This document shows, piece after piece, positions 8,640 through 17,976 of a DNA stretch of 64,000 bases. The position numbers and the translations under genes were made by a program. This DNA is from JAFECT01 sp035551675. Its GTDB lineage: Bacteria; Pseudomonadota; Alphaproteobacteria; Caulobacterales; Caulobacteraceae. Position 1 is the first letter of the stretch. Every line of letters starts with the position of its first letter. The notes under the pieces are model-generated. The model did no database searches, had not been told where the DNA came from, and saw only the letters and a program-made list of their open reading frames with translations. The stretch covers positions 1 through 64,000 of the forward strand of contig DASZMV010000037.1 of NCBI GenBank assembly GCA_035551675.1, written 5' to 3'.

Positions 8640-8921
8640 TCAGACGCTGGCGATCTGAGCAAAGCTCGTCGAGGCGTCCGCCGTCGCCGCCTCGCGCTTA
8701 ACACGCTCGGGCGCCGCGCCGTCAGGGCCGCGCGCGCAAACCAACTCGAACCGATCGAGCGCACCGGGGTCGCCGATGGCGAGGATTTCCACCGATCCGT
8801 CGCGCCGGTTGCGCACCCAGCCGCGCAGCCCAAAGCGGCGCGCCTGGCCGACCGTCCACCAGCGATAGCCGACGCCCTGCACGTGGCCGGTCACGATCAG
8901 TCGAGCGGCGGCTTCGTTCAC
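8640..8921 (-). CDS. Acylphosphatase
   Basis: Hydrolyses the carboxyl-phosphate bond of acyl phosphates. The motif VQGVGYR supplies the phosphate-binding Arg (residue 20) and GWVRN the catalytic Asn (residue 38), with the 18-residue spacing typical of the family. I choose the GTG at 8921, which gives 93 residues, the normal size. A longer reading from an ATG at 9026 adds 35 unrelated residues and runs into the upstream region of the divergent transferase gene. No strong ribosome-binding site decides the matter. It is small, cytoplasmic and monocistronic. Confidence 0.88.
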   Translation of the reverse strand: MNEAAARLIVTGHVQGVGYRWWTVGQARRFGLRGWVRNRRDGSVEILAIGDPGALDRFELVCARGPDGAAPERVKREAATADASTSFAQIASV

Positions 8922-9076
8922 GGGGGCAGGCACGAGCCCGGGATGCGCCGCCGCCGCGGTGAAATCAAGCCTTGCCGCGGGCTGCCCAGATGGGCGCGCG
9001 CGATGTGTTTCAGCGCCCGCGAACAATCATGGTCGTTTACGGGTTGTATGCGGTTCAGCCGCGAGAGGTCCTCCCC

Positions 9077-9730
9077 ATGAAACTCTACCTGTCGCCCGGC
9101 GCCTGCAGCCTCGCCGACCACATCGCGCTCCACGAAGCGGACATGACCTTCGAAAAGGTGAAGGTGGACCTGAAGACCAAGCGCACCGAGGACGGGCGCG
9201 ACTTCAATCAGATCAATCCGAAGAGCTATGTACCCGCGCTCGAACTCGAAAACGGCGAGGTTCTGACCGAGAACGTCGCGATCATGACCTTCATCAGCGA
9301 CCGCGCGCGCCTTGCCGATCCCGATGGCGACCTCGGCCGCTATCGCCTGATCGAGATGCTGACCTTCATCTCCACCGAAATCCACAAGCAGTTCAAGCCG
9401 TTCTTCGACCCGAATGGCGATCAGGTCGCCAAGGCAAAGGCGGCCGAGAAAATCGGTACGCGGTTCAAGTACCTCGCCGGCCGGATGACCGACGACTATC
9501 TGTTCGGCGACGAGTTCAGCGTGGCCGACGGCTATCTTTTCACCATGCTGACCTGGGCCAAGAACAACAACCTCGATATTCCCGAGCGCCTCGAGACCTT
9601 CTTCAGGACCATGCTCGCGCGACCGGCGGTGACGTTGGCGCTGCAGCACGAAGGGCTCGGGGACAAGTACAGCTCGTCCGCCTCGTCGCGGGACGCCGAC
9701 CAGTTCGAAGCGCGGACGGCCGGGCCCTAG
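9077..9730 (+). CDS. Glutathione S-transferase family protein, beta-class-like
   Basis: A 217-residue protein with the N-terminal thioredoxin-like domain (MKLYLSPGACSLADHI), whose Cys10 matches the cysteine of bacterial beta-class transferases, and the cis-proline segment VPALELENGEVLTEN that binds glutathione. A helical C-terminal domain follows. The start at 9077 has GAGAGG upstream; the longer reading from 8972 overlaps the acylphosphatase upstream region and adds nothing familiar. It converges tail to tail on the carboxylate transporter gene with only 3 bp between stops. It likely serves detoxification or redox roles; the true substrate is unknown. Confidence 0.92.
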   Translation: MKLYLSPGACSLADHIALHEADMTFEKVKVDLKTKRTEDGRDFNQINPKSYVPALELENGEVLTENVAIMTFISDRARLADPDGDLGRYRLIEMLTFISTEIHKQFKPFFDPNGDQVAKAKAAEKIGTRFKYLAGRMTDDYLFGDEFSVADGYLFTMLTWAKNNNLDIPERLETFFRTMLARPAVTLALQHEGLGDKYSSSASSRDADQFEARTAGP

Positions 9731-9733
9731 CGC

Positions 9734-11056
9734 CTAGCTCGACATCCGCAGCAGGATCAGGGCGAGGGTCACCATGATCGCGCCACCGATGCGCGTGGCG
9801 ATCTGGGCGAAGGGCATCAGCGACATGCGCTCCGCCGCGGTCAGAATAGCGACATCGCCGGTGCCGCCCTGGCCGGAGTGGCAGGCGGTGACGATGGCGG
9901 CGTCGATGGGGTAGAGGCCGACTAACTTGCCGGTGACAAAGCCGGTCCCGATCATCGCCGCAACGGTGACGACCACCGTGATCAGCGTCGGCGCATTGAA
10001 CGCCTCGATCAGCTTGTCCCAGGGCGTCAACGACACGCCGATGGCGAAGAGCAGGGGATAGGTCACCGCCGTCCGGAAGAAGCGGTAGACCACGTCGGCG
10101 CCGCGCTCGAGGCTTGGCGGAACGAGGCGGCCGAGCTTCAGGGCGACGGTGACGATCAGCATGGCGACCGGCGCGGGAAAGTCCCACAGCTTCTGCGCCA
10201 CGGTCCCGGCGAGATAGAGGGTTACCGCGAGCACGGTCGCGGCCGCGATGGTCTCGAGCGTCGGCGGCGCGGCGGGTTCGGCGCCGGCAGGTTCCGGGGC
10301 GGCTTCAGCCGGTTGCAGGCGGCCGTTGCCGGTGAGCTTGGGCGCACGCTTGCCGATCAGATTGAGGGCGCCGGCCATCAGGATCGCGCTCAGGCTGCCG
10401 AACATCACCACCGGCAGGATCTCGGCGAAGATTCCGCCCTGCGCCTGGTGGGTGATCGCGGCGTAACCGATGGAGAGCGGCAATGCGCCTTCGCCGACGC
10501 CGCCGGCCATGATCTGGATCACCACCTTGAAGAAGGTATGCTGAAGGCCGAGCCCCAACGCCCAGCCGGTCAGGCATCCGGCGCCGACCGCGGCGACCGA
10601 GCCCGCCGCCAGCGGCGCGAAGATGCGCAGGAAACCGCCGACCAACATGCGGCGATCCATGCCCAGGATCGAGCCCACGATGATGCAGGCGATGAACAGG
10701 TAAAGGAAGTTGGACGACTTGGTGAAGGTCGTGATCGAAGTCGTCAGCGGCGCCGGCAACAGGTGCGCATAGACCAGGTACGACGGCAGGAAGGTCGCGA
10801 TGATCGCTGCCGCGCCGATGCTGGACAGGATCGGCAGCCGCTTGCCGACCTCCGCGCAGACGAAGCCACCCACGGACAGCACCGCGACGGCGACCAGGAT
10901 ATCGGCGGGCAGGGCGCCCTCGCCGATCAGGATGGCGACGATAGCCACGATCGCCGCGGCGACCGGCGCGGGTACAACGCCAATGCGCCACGCCATCGCC
11001 CGCCAGATTGCGCCGATGACGGGGTTGGGGGGCGCTTCTCTCTCGCTGTCCGCCAT
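9734..11056 (-). CDS. 2-hydroxycarboxylate transporter (2HCT) family permease
   Basis: A 440-residue polytopic membrane protein with about eleven hydrophobic segments. It carries two GGxG re-entrant-loop signatures: GGVGEGALPLSIGY in the first half and CHSGQGGTGDVAIL in the second. These define the CitS/CimH/MleP family, which moves citrate, malate or lactate, usually with Na+ or H+ or by exchange. A poorly conserved Ala/Pro-rich loop separates the halves. I take the start at 11056 (MADSEREAPP). It lies 55 bp downstream of the cyo genes on the same strand, so read-through from that operon is possible. Confidence 0.9.
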   Translation of the reverse strand: MADSEREAPPNPVIGAIWRAMAWRIGVVPAPVAAAIVAIVAILIGEGALPADILVAVAVLSVGGFVCAEVGKRLPILSSIGAAAIIATFLPSYLVYAHLLPAPLTTSITTFTKSSNFLYLFIACIIVGSILGMDRRMLVGGFLRIFAPLAAGSVAAVGAGCLTGWALGLGLQHTFFKVVIQIMAGGVGEGALPLSIGYAAITHQAQGGIFAEILPVVMFGSLSAILMAGALNLIGKRAPKLTGNGRLQPAEAAPEPAGAEPAAPPTLETIAAATVLAVTLYLAGTVAQKLWDFPAPVAMLIVTVALKLGRLVPPSLERGADVVYRFFRTAVTYPLLFAIGVSLTPWDKLIEAFNAPTLITVVVTVAAMIGTGFVTGKLVGLYPIDAAIVTACHSGQGGTGDVAILTAAERMSLMPFAQIATRIGGAIMVTLALILLRMSS

Positions 11057-11111
11057 ACGACTCGCCCCCGTAGCTTTGCGCCCCGCCAATATATTCGTCG
11101 GCGGAGAAAGC

Positions 11112-11528
11112 TTACAGCGGCGACTTCATCGCGCCCGGGGGCATGGACATCAGGTTGTGGTTCAGGTGGCCCATGATCCAGATGGAGCCGACCACCAGCA
11201 GAAAGACCACCAGCACGCCGAAGGCCAGGGCCAGCACGTTGTTGGTGTTGTCGGGACCGGTGGTGACATGCAGGAAAAACACCAGGTGCACGCCCATCTG
11301 GGCGATGGCGAGCACGACCAGGGCGACCGGGATCGAGGGGCCGTAAACCAGATGCGTGGCCGCCAGCACGAAGGCGGTGACGGTGAGCAGAACCGAAAGG
11401 CCCAGGCCCAGGTTCGCGTTCATGATCCAGTGACCGGCGCTCTCCTCGGGCTCGTCGCCCGGTGCGTGGTCCTCATGATGATCGAGCTCGCCTTGGTAGG
11501 CGTGCGGGTCGAACTCGAGGTTGCTCAT
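11112..11528 (-). CDS. cyoD: Cytochrome bo3 ubiquinol oxidase subunit IV
   Basis: A 138-residue protein with three transmembrane helices and the sequence Q-M-G-V-H-L-V-F-F-L-H typical of CyoD/CtaF-type subunits. It helps assembly of the oxidase. A His/Asp/Glu-rich N-terminal extension of about 30 residues is cytoplasmic. The start overlaps the cyoC stop by 4 bp. It is last in cyoABCD; the haem O synthase gene cyoE does not follow and must lie elsewhere. Confidence 0.95.
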   Translation of the reverse strand: MSNLEFDPHAYQGELDHHEDHAPGDEPEESAGHWIMNANLGLGLSVLLTVTAFVLAATHLVYGPSIPVALVVLAIAQMGVHLVFFLHVTTGPDNTNNVLALAFGVLVVFLLVVGSIWIMGHLNHNLMSMPPGAMKSPL

Positions 11529-12220
11529 TTGAGGCCTCCCATCAGATAGACGATGGTGAAGATGCCGATCCAGACGATATCCAGCGCGTGCCAGAACAGG
11601 TTGAAGCAGATCAGTCGGTGAACGATCTCATGCCGGAAGCCCTTCAACTGCACCTGCGCCATCATGGTCAGCAGCCACAGCCCCGCGAGCGTCACGTGCA
11701 CGCCGTGCAGGCCCACCAGCCCGAAGAAGGCGGTGAGCATGCCGCTGCGCTGCGGCGTGAATCCCCGCAGCGCCAAGCCCACGAACTCTTGCACCTCCAT
11801 GCCGACGAAGGCGAGGCCGAGCAGGCCGGTGATCAGCAGGAAGATCTGCGTCCACAGCTTGTTCTTCGCATTGGTCGCCGCGAAAGACAGGCCGCAGGTA
11901 TAGCTCGACAACAAGAGCGCCGCCGTCTCCAGCGCCACGCGCGGAGTCTCGACGATCTGGGCCATGGTCGGGCCGCCCGCGGTCGCGTTCTTCTGCACCG
12001 CGAAGGCGGCGAAGAAGCACGAGAACATCACGATGTCGCTGAGCAGGAAAATCCAGAAACCGTAGCCGACGATGATGCGCTTGCTGGCGGGGCCGGTCTC
12101 GCCGTGGCCCGCGCCCTTCACCGGCGCGCCGTGATCGTGGCCGCTGTGGCCCAGCCGGTTCGGGTCCTCGCGAACGCGCCGAATGGTCTCCGCTGCGGCG
12201 GGCAGTTCTACGTTGCTCAT
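11525..12220 (-). CDS. cyoC: Cytochrome bo3 ubiquinol oxidase subunit III
   Basis: A 231-residue subunit III with five predicted membrane helices. The segment FWIFLLSDIVMFSCFFAAF and the later LHGVHVTLAGLW and HALDIVWIGIFTIVYL stretches are standard for the CyoC/COX3 family. About 40 residues of His-rich soluble sequence precede helix 1. It overlaps cyoB upstream and cyoD downstream by 4 bp each, so translation is coupled. It stabilises the catalytic core. Confidence 0.96.
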   Translation of the reverse strand: MSNVELPAAAETIRRVREDPNRLGHSGHDHGAPVKGAGHGETGPASKRIIVGYGFWIFLLSDIVMFSCFFAAFAVQKNATAGGPTMAQIVETPRVALETAALLLSSYTCGLSFAATNAKNKLWTQIFLLITGLLGLAFVGMEVQEFVGLALRGFTPQRSGMLTAFFGLVGLHGVHVTLAGLWLLTMMAQVQLKGFRHEIVHRLICFNLFWHALDIVWIGIFTIVYLMGGLK

Positions 12221-14229
12221 GGGAGCGCTCCTTGCTCGGCCATGCGCTGCAATAGGGCGGCGCGGGCTTGGCGCCGCGCGAGGTCGACGCGCGCGACCTC
12301 TTCGGCCGGCACCTCGAACTCATGCACGTCGCGCCAGGCGAAGACCACAAAGCCCGCGTAGGCGGCGACGAAGGCGAGGATCGCCAGCCACCAGATGTGC
12401 CAGATCATCGCGAAGCCGAAGACGAAGGCGAAGAAGGCGGTATAGATTCCGACCGGGGAGTTCACCGGCATTTCGATCGGCTCGTACTTCGGCTCCGGCG
12501 ACAGCTGTTGCGTCTCCACCGCGCGCAGCTTGATGCCCCAATAGGCGTCTTCACCCTCGACATTAGGCAGCACTGCAAAGTTGAAGAACGGCGGCGGCGA
12601 CGGCGTGGCCCACTCCAGCGAACGGCCGTCCCAGGGATCGCCGATCAGGTCGCGCAGCTTGTCGCGGTCCTTGATGCTGACGATCAGCTGGATCGCCTGG
12701 GCGATCACGCCGAGGATCAGAATGCCGACGCCCGCGACCGACACATAGAGCCACGGTCGCCACGCCGCGACGTTGATGTGCTGTAACCGCCGCGTCATGC
12801 CCTCCAAACCCAGGACGTAGAGCGGGGCAAAGGTCATCCAGAAACCGATGAAGGCGCACCAGAAGGCGATTTTTCCCCAGGTCGGGTGCAGGCGAAATCC
12901 GAACGCCTTGGGGAACCAGAACTCGAGGCCGGCAAAGACCGCGAACACCACGCCGCCGACCATGACGTTGTGGAAATGCGCCACCAGGAACATCGAATTG
13001 TGGGTCAGGAAATCGGCCGGCGGCACCGCCAGCAGGACGCCGGTCAGGCCCCCGATCATGAAGGTGAAGATGAACCCCATGGACCACAGCATCGGCGTCT
13101 CGAACCGTATGCGGCCGCCGTACATGGTGAAGATCCAGTTGTAGACCTTCACGCCTGTGCCGACCGCGATGATGCTCGACGAAATGCCGAAGAAGGCGTT
13201 TACCGCCGCGCCCGCGCCCATGGTGAAGAAGTGGTGCAGCCACACCATCATCGACACGATGCAGATGAACAGGGTCGCCGCGACCATCGAGCGATAGCCG
13301 AACAGCGGTTTGCCCGAAAATGTGGGGAAGATCTCCGAGAACACGCCGAACGCCGGCAGCACCAGAATATAAACCTCCGGGTGTCCCCACGCCCAGATCA
13401 GGTTCACGAACATCATCGGATTGCCGCCCGCGGTGTTGGTGAAATAGTGCCAGCCCAGATACCGGTCGAGCGTCAGCATGGCCAGGGTCGCGGTCAGGAT
13501 CGGGAACGCCGCCACGATCAGCAGGCACGACGCGAGCGAGGTCCAGGTGAAGATCGGCATGCGCAGATAGCTCATGCCGGGGCAGCGCATCTTCAGGATG
13601 GTGGCGACGATATTGATCCCGGTGATCAGGGTCCCGATCCCCGATATCTGCACCGCCCACAGATAGTAGTCGACGCCGACACCGGGCGTGTAGGTCGTCT
13701 CGGAAAGCGGCGGGTAGGGCAGCCACCCCGTGCGCGCGAACTCGCCCACGAACAGCGAGACGTTGACCAGCAGGGCGCCGCTGGCGGTCAGCCAGAAGCC
13801 GACCGAGTTGAACGTCGGAAACGCCACGTCGCGCACGCCCAGCTGCAACGGGACCAGAAAGTTCATCAAGCCGATGATCAGCGGCATGGCGCCGAACAGG
13901 ATCATGATGGTGCCGTGGGCGGTGAAGATTTGGTCGTAGTGTTCCGGCGTCAGATAGCCCGGCCCGCCGATGGCAATCGCTTGCTGGGTGCGCATCATGA
14001 TCGCGTCGGCGAACCCGCGGATCAGCATCACCACGCCGAGCAGGCAGTACATCACCCCGATGCGCTTATGATCGACGCTGGTGATCCACTCTTTCCACAG
14101 ATAGGGCCACCAACCCTTCACGGTGATCAGACCCAGCACGCCGATCATCACGACCACGATCACCAGCGAGGTGATCAGGGGGATGGGCTGGTCGAACGGG
14201 ATCGCGGACCAATCGAGCTTGCCGAACAT
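12217..14229 (-). CDS. cyoB: Cytochrome bo3 ubiquinol oxidase subunit I
   Basis: The 670-residue catalytic subunit. It has the haem ligand His105 in TAHGTIMILF, the CuB site WGHPEVYILVLPAFG with the His-Tyr pair, the two histidines of WLHHFFTMG, and the late histidines in VAHFHNVMVGG. It reduces O2 to water and pumps protons. The length and the long C-terminal extension match CyoB rather than a cytochrome c oxidase. Its ATG overlaps the cyoA stop as TGATG. Confidence 0.97.
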   Translation of the reverse strand: MFGKLDWSAIPFDQPIPLITSLVIVVVMIGVLGLITVKGWWPYLWKEWITSVDHKRIGVMYCLLGVVMLIRGFADAIMMRTQQAIAIGGPGYLTPEHYDQIFTAHGTIMILFGAMPLIIGLMNFLVPLQLGVRDVAFPTFNSVGFWLTASGALLVNVSLFVGEFARTGWLPYPPLSETTYTPGVGVDYYLWAVQISGIGTLITGINIVATILKMRCPGMSYLRMPIFTWTSLASCLLIVAAFPILTATLAMLTLDRYLGWHYFTNTAGGNPMMFVNLIWAWGHPEVYILVLPAFGVFSEIFPTFSGKPLFGYRSMVAATLFICIVSMMVWLHHFFTMGAGAAVNAFFGISSSIIAVGTGVKVYNWIFTMYGGRIRFETPMLWSMGFIFTFMIGGLTGVLLAVPPADFLTHNSMFLVAHFHNVMVGGVVFAVFAGLEFWFPKAFGFRLHPTWGKIAFWCAFIGFWMTFAPLYVLGLEGMTRRLQHINVAAWRPWLYVSVAGVGILILGVIAQAIQLIVSIKDRDKLRDLIGDPWDGRSLEWATPSPPPFFNFAVLPNVEGEDAYWGIKLRAVETQQLSPEPKYEPIEMPVNSPVGIYTAFFAFVFGFAMIWHIWWLAILAFVAAYAGFVVFAWRDVHEFEVPAEEVARVDLARRQARAALLQRMAEQGALP

Positions 14230-15167
14230 CAGTGGCCTCCGCCGGAGCCGTCAGGGTTCGCGACTTCGCGGCCCGCATGCGAGGGCGTCGCCGGCTGGGG
14301 ACCTGGCCCTGGCGCAATGCTCTGGTCCGCGATGGCCTGGAACAGCGTCGGATCCACGCCGCGGTAGGAATAGGGCGTCACGTTCTGGCTCTGCTGCAAA
14401 AGGCCGGCATAGGCGGTTTTGTCGAGCATCGGCCCCTTGGCTTTTGTCGCGGCGATCCAGGTCGCGAAATCGGCGGCGGAGACGCTCTTCACCTGGAACT
14501 GCATGTCGGAAAAGCCATCGCCGCTGAACTGGGCCGACTCGCCCATCAGGCCCTGGGGCTGGTCAGCCTGCAGATAGAGTTGCGAGGTCATGCCCGGCAT
14601 GGCGTAGATCATCGAACCCAGGCGCGGGACGAAGAAGACGTTGAACACGCTGGCCGAGGTAATCGAGAAGTGCACCGGCGCGCCAGCCGGTACGACGAGT
14701 TGATTGACCGTGGCGACGCCCTGCTTCGGATAGATGAACAGCCACTTCCAATCCAGCGACACCACCTGCACGTCCAGCGTCGGGTTCTTCGACGCCAGCG
14801 GGCGGAACGGATCGAGCCGGAACGAACCGATCCAGATCACGCCGCCGATCAGCATGATGGTCAGGATCGGAATCGCCCAGACGACGGCTTCGATGCGGCC
14901 CGAATAGGCCCAGTTGGGCAGGTACTGCGCCTTGGTGTTCGACGCGCGGTAGCGCCACGCGAACCAGAAGGCCAACAGGATCGTCGGAATGACGATCGCC
15001 AGCATGATCAGCGTCGAGTCGATCAGAATCTGCGCGTCGTCGCGCCCCACGGGTCCCGCTGGGTCGAGCACGCCCGTACAGCCGGCCGTGAACAGCACGG
15101 CAAACGCGATGGCCGCGCTGCGAAGCACACGCACGCGAAATCGATCGCCGGTATGATCATCGAACAC
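14229..15167 (-). CDS. cyoA: Cytochrome bo3 ubiquinol oxidase subunit II (lipoprotein)
   Basis: A 312-residue subunit II with a lipobox (TAGC) after a hydrophobic signal, two membrane helices and a periplasmic cupredoxin domain. The CuA cysteines and histidine are absent: the place of the usual CxxxC is taken by GESAQFSGDGFSDMQF, as in CyoA, so the electron donor is quinol and not cytochrome c. A Pro/Gly-rich tail ends in SGGGH. It opens the cyoABCD operon; the 190 bp between it and the divergent CocE gene should hold both promoters. Confidence 0.96.
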   Translation of the reverse strand: MFDDHTGDRFRVRVLRSAAIAFAVLFTAGCTGVLDPAGPVGRDDAQILIDSTLIMLAIVIPTILLAFWFAWRYRASNTKAQYLPNWAYSGRIEAVVWAIPILTIMLIGGVIWIGSFRLDPFRPLASKNPTLDVQVVSLDWKWLFIYPKQGVATVNQLVVPAGAPVHFSITSASVFNVFFVPRLGSMIYAMPGMTSQLYLQADQPQGLMGESAQFSGDGFSDMQFQVKSVSAADFATWIAATKAKGPMLDKTAYAGLLQQSQNVTPYSYRGVDPTLFQAIADQSIAPGPGPQPATPSHAGREVANPDGSGGGH

Positions 15168-15354
15168 GGGAAAACCCCCGTCTGCGCAGCTCGACCGCGC
15201 GCGACCGAGCGAAATTCCGTGAGTCCGCTTCGGACTCGTCGGGCCTGCGGATAGGCCCGCGTCGCCCGAGCGTCAAGGCGCCCCTGGGGAAAGCTGCAAG
15301 GGACGTGCGAACGCGGCCGGAACACGCTATCCTTTGATTGATCGAGGGGCCCGG

Positions 15355-17304
15355 ATGAGCGAAATCACGCGACTCACGCGCAGACGTCTGGGCGGTTTGC
15401 TGTCCGTTGCGGCTGTCGCGCTGACCGGCGGACGGGCTGCGGCCCAAGGCGCAGCTTACGAGAGCGCGCTCACCTCCGATGTCATGGTGCGCATGCGCGA
15501 CGGCGTGCGCCTCGCCACCGACGTCTATCGCCCGGCGCGCGCCGGAAAGCCCGTCGAGGGCCGCTTCCCCGTGATCCTCGAGCGCACGCCCTACGGCAAG
15601 ACCGTGGTCAGTCGCTCCGAACTCAGCGTCGTTGATCCGATACCCAAATCGCGCGCCGAAGTCGCCGCCTTCTTCGTCAGCCGTGGTTATGTCGTCGTCT
15701 ATCAGGACTGCCGCGGGCGTTACGGCTCCGAAGGCAAGTTCGTGAAGTATCTGTCCGACGGTGACGACGGGTTCGACACCTGCAAGTGGCTGCTCGAACA
15801 ACCGTGGTGCGATGGAAACATCGGAACCATGGGCCTGTCCTACGCCGCGCATACGCAAGGCGCGCTGGGCTCCGCGGGCGCGCCGGGCGTGAAGGCGATG
15901 TTCCTCGACAGCGGCGGATTCGCCAACGCCTATCAGGGCGGCATCCGCCAGGGCGGCGCCTTCGAGATGAAACAAGTCACCTGGGCTGCGTCCGAAGCGC
16001 TGCAGTCGCCGCAGGTGAGGAACGATCCTCGGCGTCTCGCCGCCATGAAGGCGATCGACCTGAAATCCTGGTTCAAGCGCCTGCCGTGGAAACGCGGCGC
16101 CTCGCCGCTGACGCCGGCGCCCGACTACGAGGACTACGTCTTCGACCAGTGGGAGCACGGCGTGTTCGACGCCTACTGGAAACAGCTCGGCATCTGGGGC
16201 GAGGGCTTCTACGACCAGTACTGCGACGCGGCCATGACCCACATGTCGTCCTGGTACGACCCGTATCCGCGCACCGCGACCACCAACTATCTCGGCCTGA
16301 AGAAGCGCAAGAAAGGACCGGTGCGCCTGATCCTTGGTCCTTGGACCCACGGCGACCGCTCCTTGACCTATGCCGGCGACGTGGACTTCGGCCCCGAGGC
16401 GACGCTGGACGGCCATCTCGCGGCCGATCATCTGACGCTGCGCCTGCGATGGTTCGACTGCTGGCTGAAGGGCGAGCGTAACGGCGTGGCGAGCGAGCCG
16501 GCGGTGCAGCTCTTCGTCATGGGCGGCGGTTCGGGGCGCAGGAACAAGGACGGCCGCATGCAGCACGGCGGCCGCTGGCGCAGCGAGGTCGACTGGCCGC
16601 CCCCGCACGTGCGCGACACGCCCTTCTATCTGCACCAGGACGGGCGTCTGTTGAGCGAACATCGCGCCGGCGGAGGCGACCGGCTGAGCTTCGTGTTCGA
16701 TCCCGACCATCCGGTTCCCTCGATCGGCGGGACCATCACCTCGGGCAAGCCGATCATGGCCGGCGGCGCCTATGATCAGCGCGAAGGCCCAAAGTTCTTC
16801 GGCTCGCACGAACCCTATCGCCCGCTTTCCGAACGCCCCGACGTTCTGGTGTTCCAGACGCCGCCCCTCGACCACGACGTCGAGGTGACCGGCCCGATCG
16901 TCGCGCGCCTGACGGTCAGTTCCGACCGGCCCGACACCGACTTCACCGTGAAACTGATCGACGTCTATCCGCCGAACGATGACTATCCCGACGGCTTCGC
17001 CATGAACCTGACCGACGGCATCCTGCGCGCGCGCTATCGCAACTCGTGGGAACGCCCCGAGCCGTTGACGCCCGGCGAGCCGCAGGAGATCGAGATCGCC
17101 TGCTTCCCGACCTCGAACCTGTTCAAGGCGGGGCACCGCATCCGCATCGACATCTCGTCGTCGAACTTTCCGCACTTCGACGTGAACCCAAACACCTGCG
17201 GACCCGAAGGCGGCGGCGGGCCGCGCCAGGTTGCAAAGAACACCCTCTATCTCGACGGCGAGCGGCCCTCGCGGGTGATCCTGCCGGTGTCGATGCGCAG
17301 TTGA
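15355..17304 (+). CDS. CocE/NonD family hydrolase, Tat-exported
   Basis: A 649-residue serine hydrolase of the X-Pro dipeptidyl-peptidase S15/cocaine-esterase type. A twin-arginine signal (RRRLGGLLS) ends near AAAQG. The alpha/beta-hydrolase part begins at MVRMRDGVRLATDVYRP; the nucleophile is the Ser of GLSYAA, and GPWTHGDRS near residue 335 holds a likely catalytic His. A C-terminal jelly-roll domain (V-T-G-P-I-V-A-R-L-T-V-S) completes the family architecture. The start at 15355 has GAGGGG six bases upstream. Substrates of this family are esters and amides; none can be named here. Confidence 0.92.
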   Translation: MSEITRLTRRRLGGLLSVAAVALTGGRAAAQGAAYESALTSDVMVRMRDGVRLATDVYRPARAGKPVEGRFPVILERTPYGKTVVSRSELSVVDPIPKSRAEVAAFFVSRGYVVVYQDCRGRYGSEGKFVKYLSDGDDGFDTCKWLLEQPWCDGNIGTMGLSYAAHTQGALGSAGAPGVKAMFLDSGGFANAYQGGIRQGGAFEMKQVTWAASEALQSPQVRNDPRRLAAMKAIDLKSWFKRLPWKRGASPLTPAPDYEDYVFDQWEHGVFDAYWKQLGIWGEGFYDQYCDAAMTHMSSWYDPYPRTATTNYLGLKKRKKGPVRLILGPWTHGDRSLTYAGDVDFGPEATLDGHLAADHLTLRLRWFDCWLKGERNGVASEPAVQLFVMGGGSGRRNKDGRMQHGGRWRSEVDWPPPHVRDTPFYLHQDGRLLSEHRAGGGDRLSFVFDPDHPVPSIGGTITSGKPIMAGGAYDQREGPKFFGSHEPYRPLSERPDVLVFQTPPLDHDVEVTGPIVARLTVSSDRPDTDFTVKLIDVYPPNDDYPDGFAMNLTDGILRARYRNSWERPEPLTPGEPQEIEIACFPTSNLFKAGHRIRIDISSSNFPHFDVNPNTCGPEGGGGPRQVAKNTLYLDGERPSRVILPVSMRS

Positions 17305-17364
17305 GCCGCGGGCTCGACCCGCTAGGCTGAACCATAAGCTATACAATTTGCAGGGGTTTTTCTC

Positions 17365-17389
17365 GGAACCTCCCTCATAGAACAACGTT
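17365..17389 (+). promoter_or_regulatory. Candidate EcfG (general stress response) promoter
   Basis: GGAAC at 17365-17369 and CGTT at 17386-17389 are separated by exactly 16 bases, the consensus for sigma-EcfG promoters of alphaproteobacteria. Transcription would start near 17397, giving a leader of about 90 bases before the small secreted protein gene at 17486. The match is exact at all nine specified positions, but no start site is shown by sequence alone. Confidence 0.7.
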
Positions 17390-17485
17390 CCCGGCAACCC
17401 GAGGCCGCGACGCCTCGATGCGGATCGCGCGGATGGCCCGCGCGGCGACGACAAGGCCCTAGGTCCAGGGCGCACGGAGAACGAA

Positions 17486-17836
17486 ATGAAAAAACTCAAC
17501 CTGACGCTCGCCACCCTGCTGGCGGGTTCGGCGGTCGCGGTCGGCGCGATCGCGGGCTATGCCACCACCGCGTCGGCGCAGCCTTGGGACGCGCGCCACG
17601 ACGTGGTGCGCTGCGACGTTAGCGGCGACGCCTGCGTGGTGCTGAACTGCGACCGTGACGGCGTCGACTGCGTGCGCATGCGCACCTTCCACCGCGATAC
17701 GGGCAACGTTTGGCTGCACGAATATGGCTTCGCGCCAGACTACAAGCCCTACACCGTCGACCGTTACGTTTACTACGGCGGTTTCCACGTTCACTGCGAC
17801 GCCGACGGCGACCACTGCCGTCGCGTTCCGGACTGA
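17486..17836 (+). CDS. Small exported cysteine-containing protein
   Basis: A 116-residue protein with a Sec signal peptide (cleavage near ASA-QP, residue 31). The mature part carries six cysteines (RC, AC, NC, DC, HC and HC), enough for three disulfides, and many Asp and Tyr residues. GGAG stands in the leader just before the ATG. It is a single gene with a strong terminator behind it and a candidate EcfG promoter ahead, which suggests induction in stress or stationary phase. I do not recognise a family. Confidence 0.75.
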   Translation: MKKLNLTLATLLAGSAVAVGAIAGYATTASAQPWDARHDVVRCDVSGDACVVLNCDRDGVDCVRMRTFHRDTGNVWLHEYGFAPDYKPYTVDRYVYYGGFHVHCDADGDHCRRVPD

Positions 17837-17862
17837 TCTGCTATCGGATTTCGATCTGAGAC

Positions 17863-17895
17863 AAAACGCCCTCGCGACGACCGCGAGGGCGTTTT
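17863..17895. terminator. Strong bidirectional intrinsic terminator
   Basis: AAAACGCCCTCGCG and CGCGAGGGCGTTTT form a perfect 14-bp stem around the 5-base loop ACGAC. The four A on one side and four T on the other let it work for the small exported gene on the plus strand and for transcripts leaving the autotransporter gene on the minus strand. Confidence 0.85.
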
Positions 17896-17976
17896 CGTAT
17901 GGGCCCAAGAAAGGGGGACAAGAAAAAGGGGCCGGACTTGCGTCCGACCCCAGTTCTCTCGGAGGAAGTCTGAAGC

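Noticed and set aside
12886..14367. A 493-codon His/Asp/Arg-rich frame opposite cyoB
   Set aside because: Shadow of cyoB; such His/Gln/Asp-rich readings are typical for the reverse of membrane protein genes.
15157..17514. A 785-codon frame on the minus strand opposite the CocE gene
   Set aside because: It is the antisense shadow of a well-supported hydrolase in GC-rich DNA; its translation has no known domain and no ribosome-binding site.
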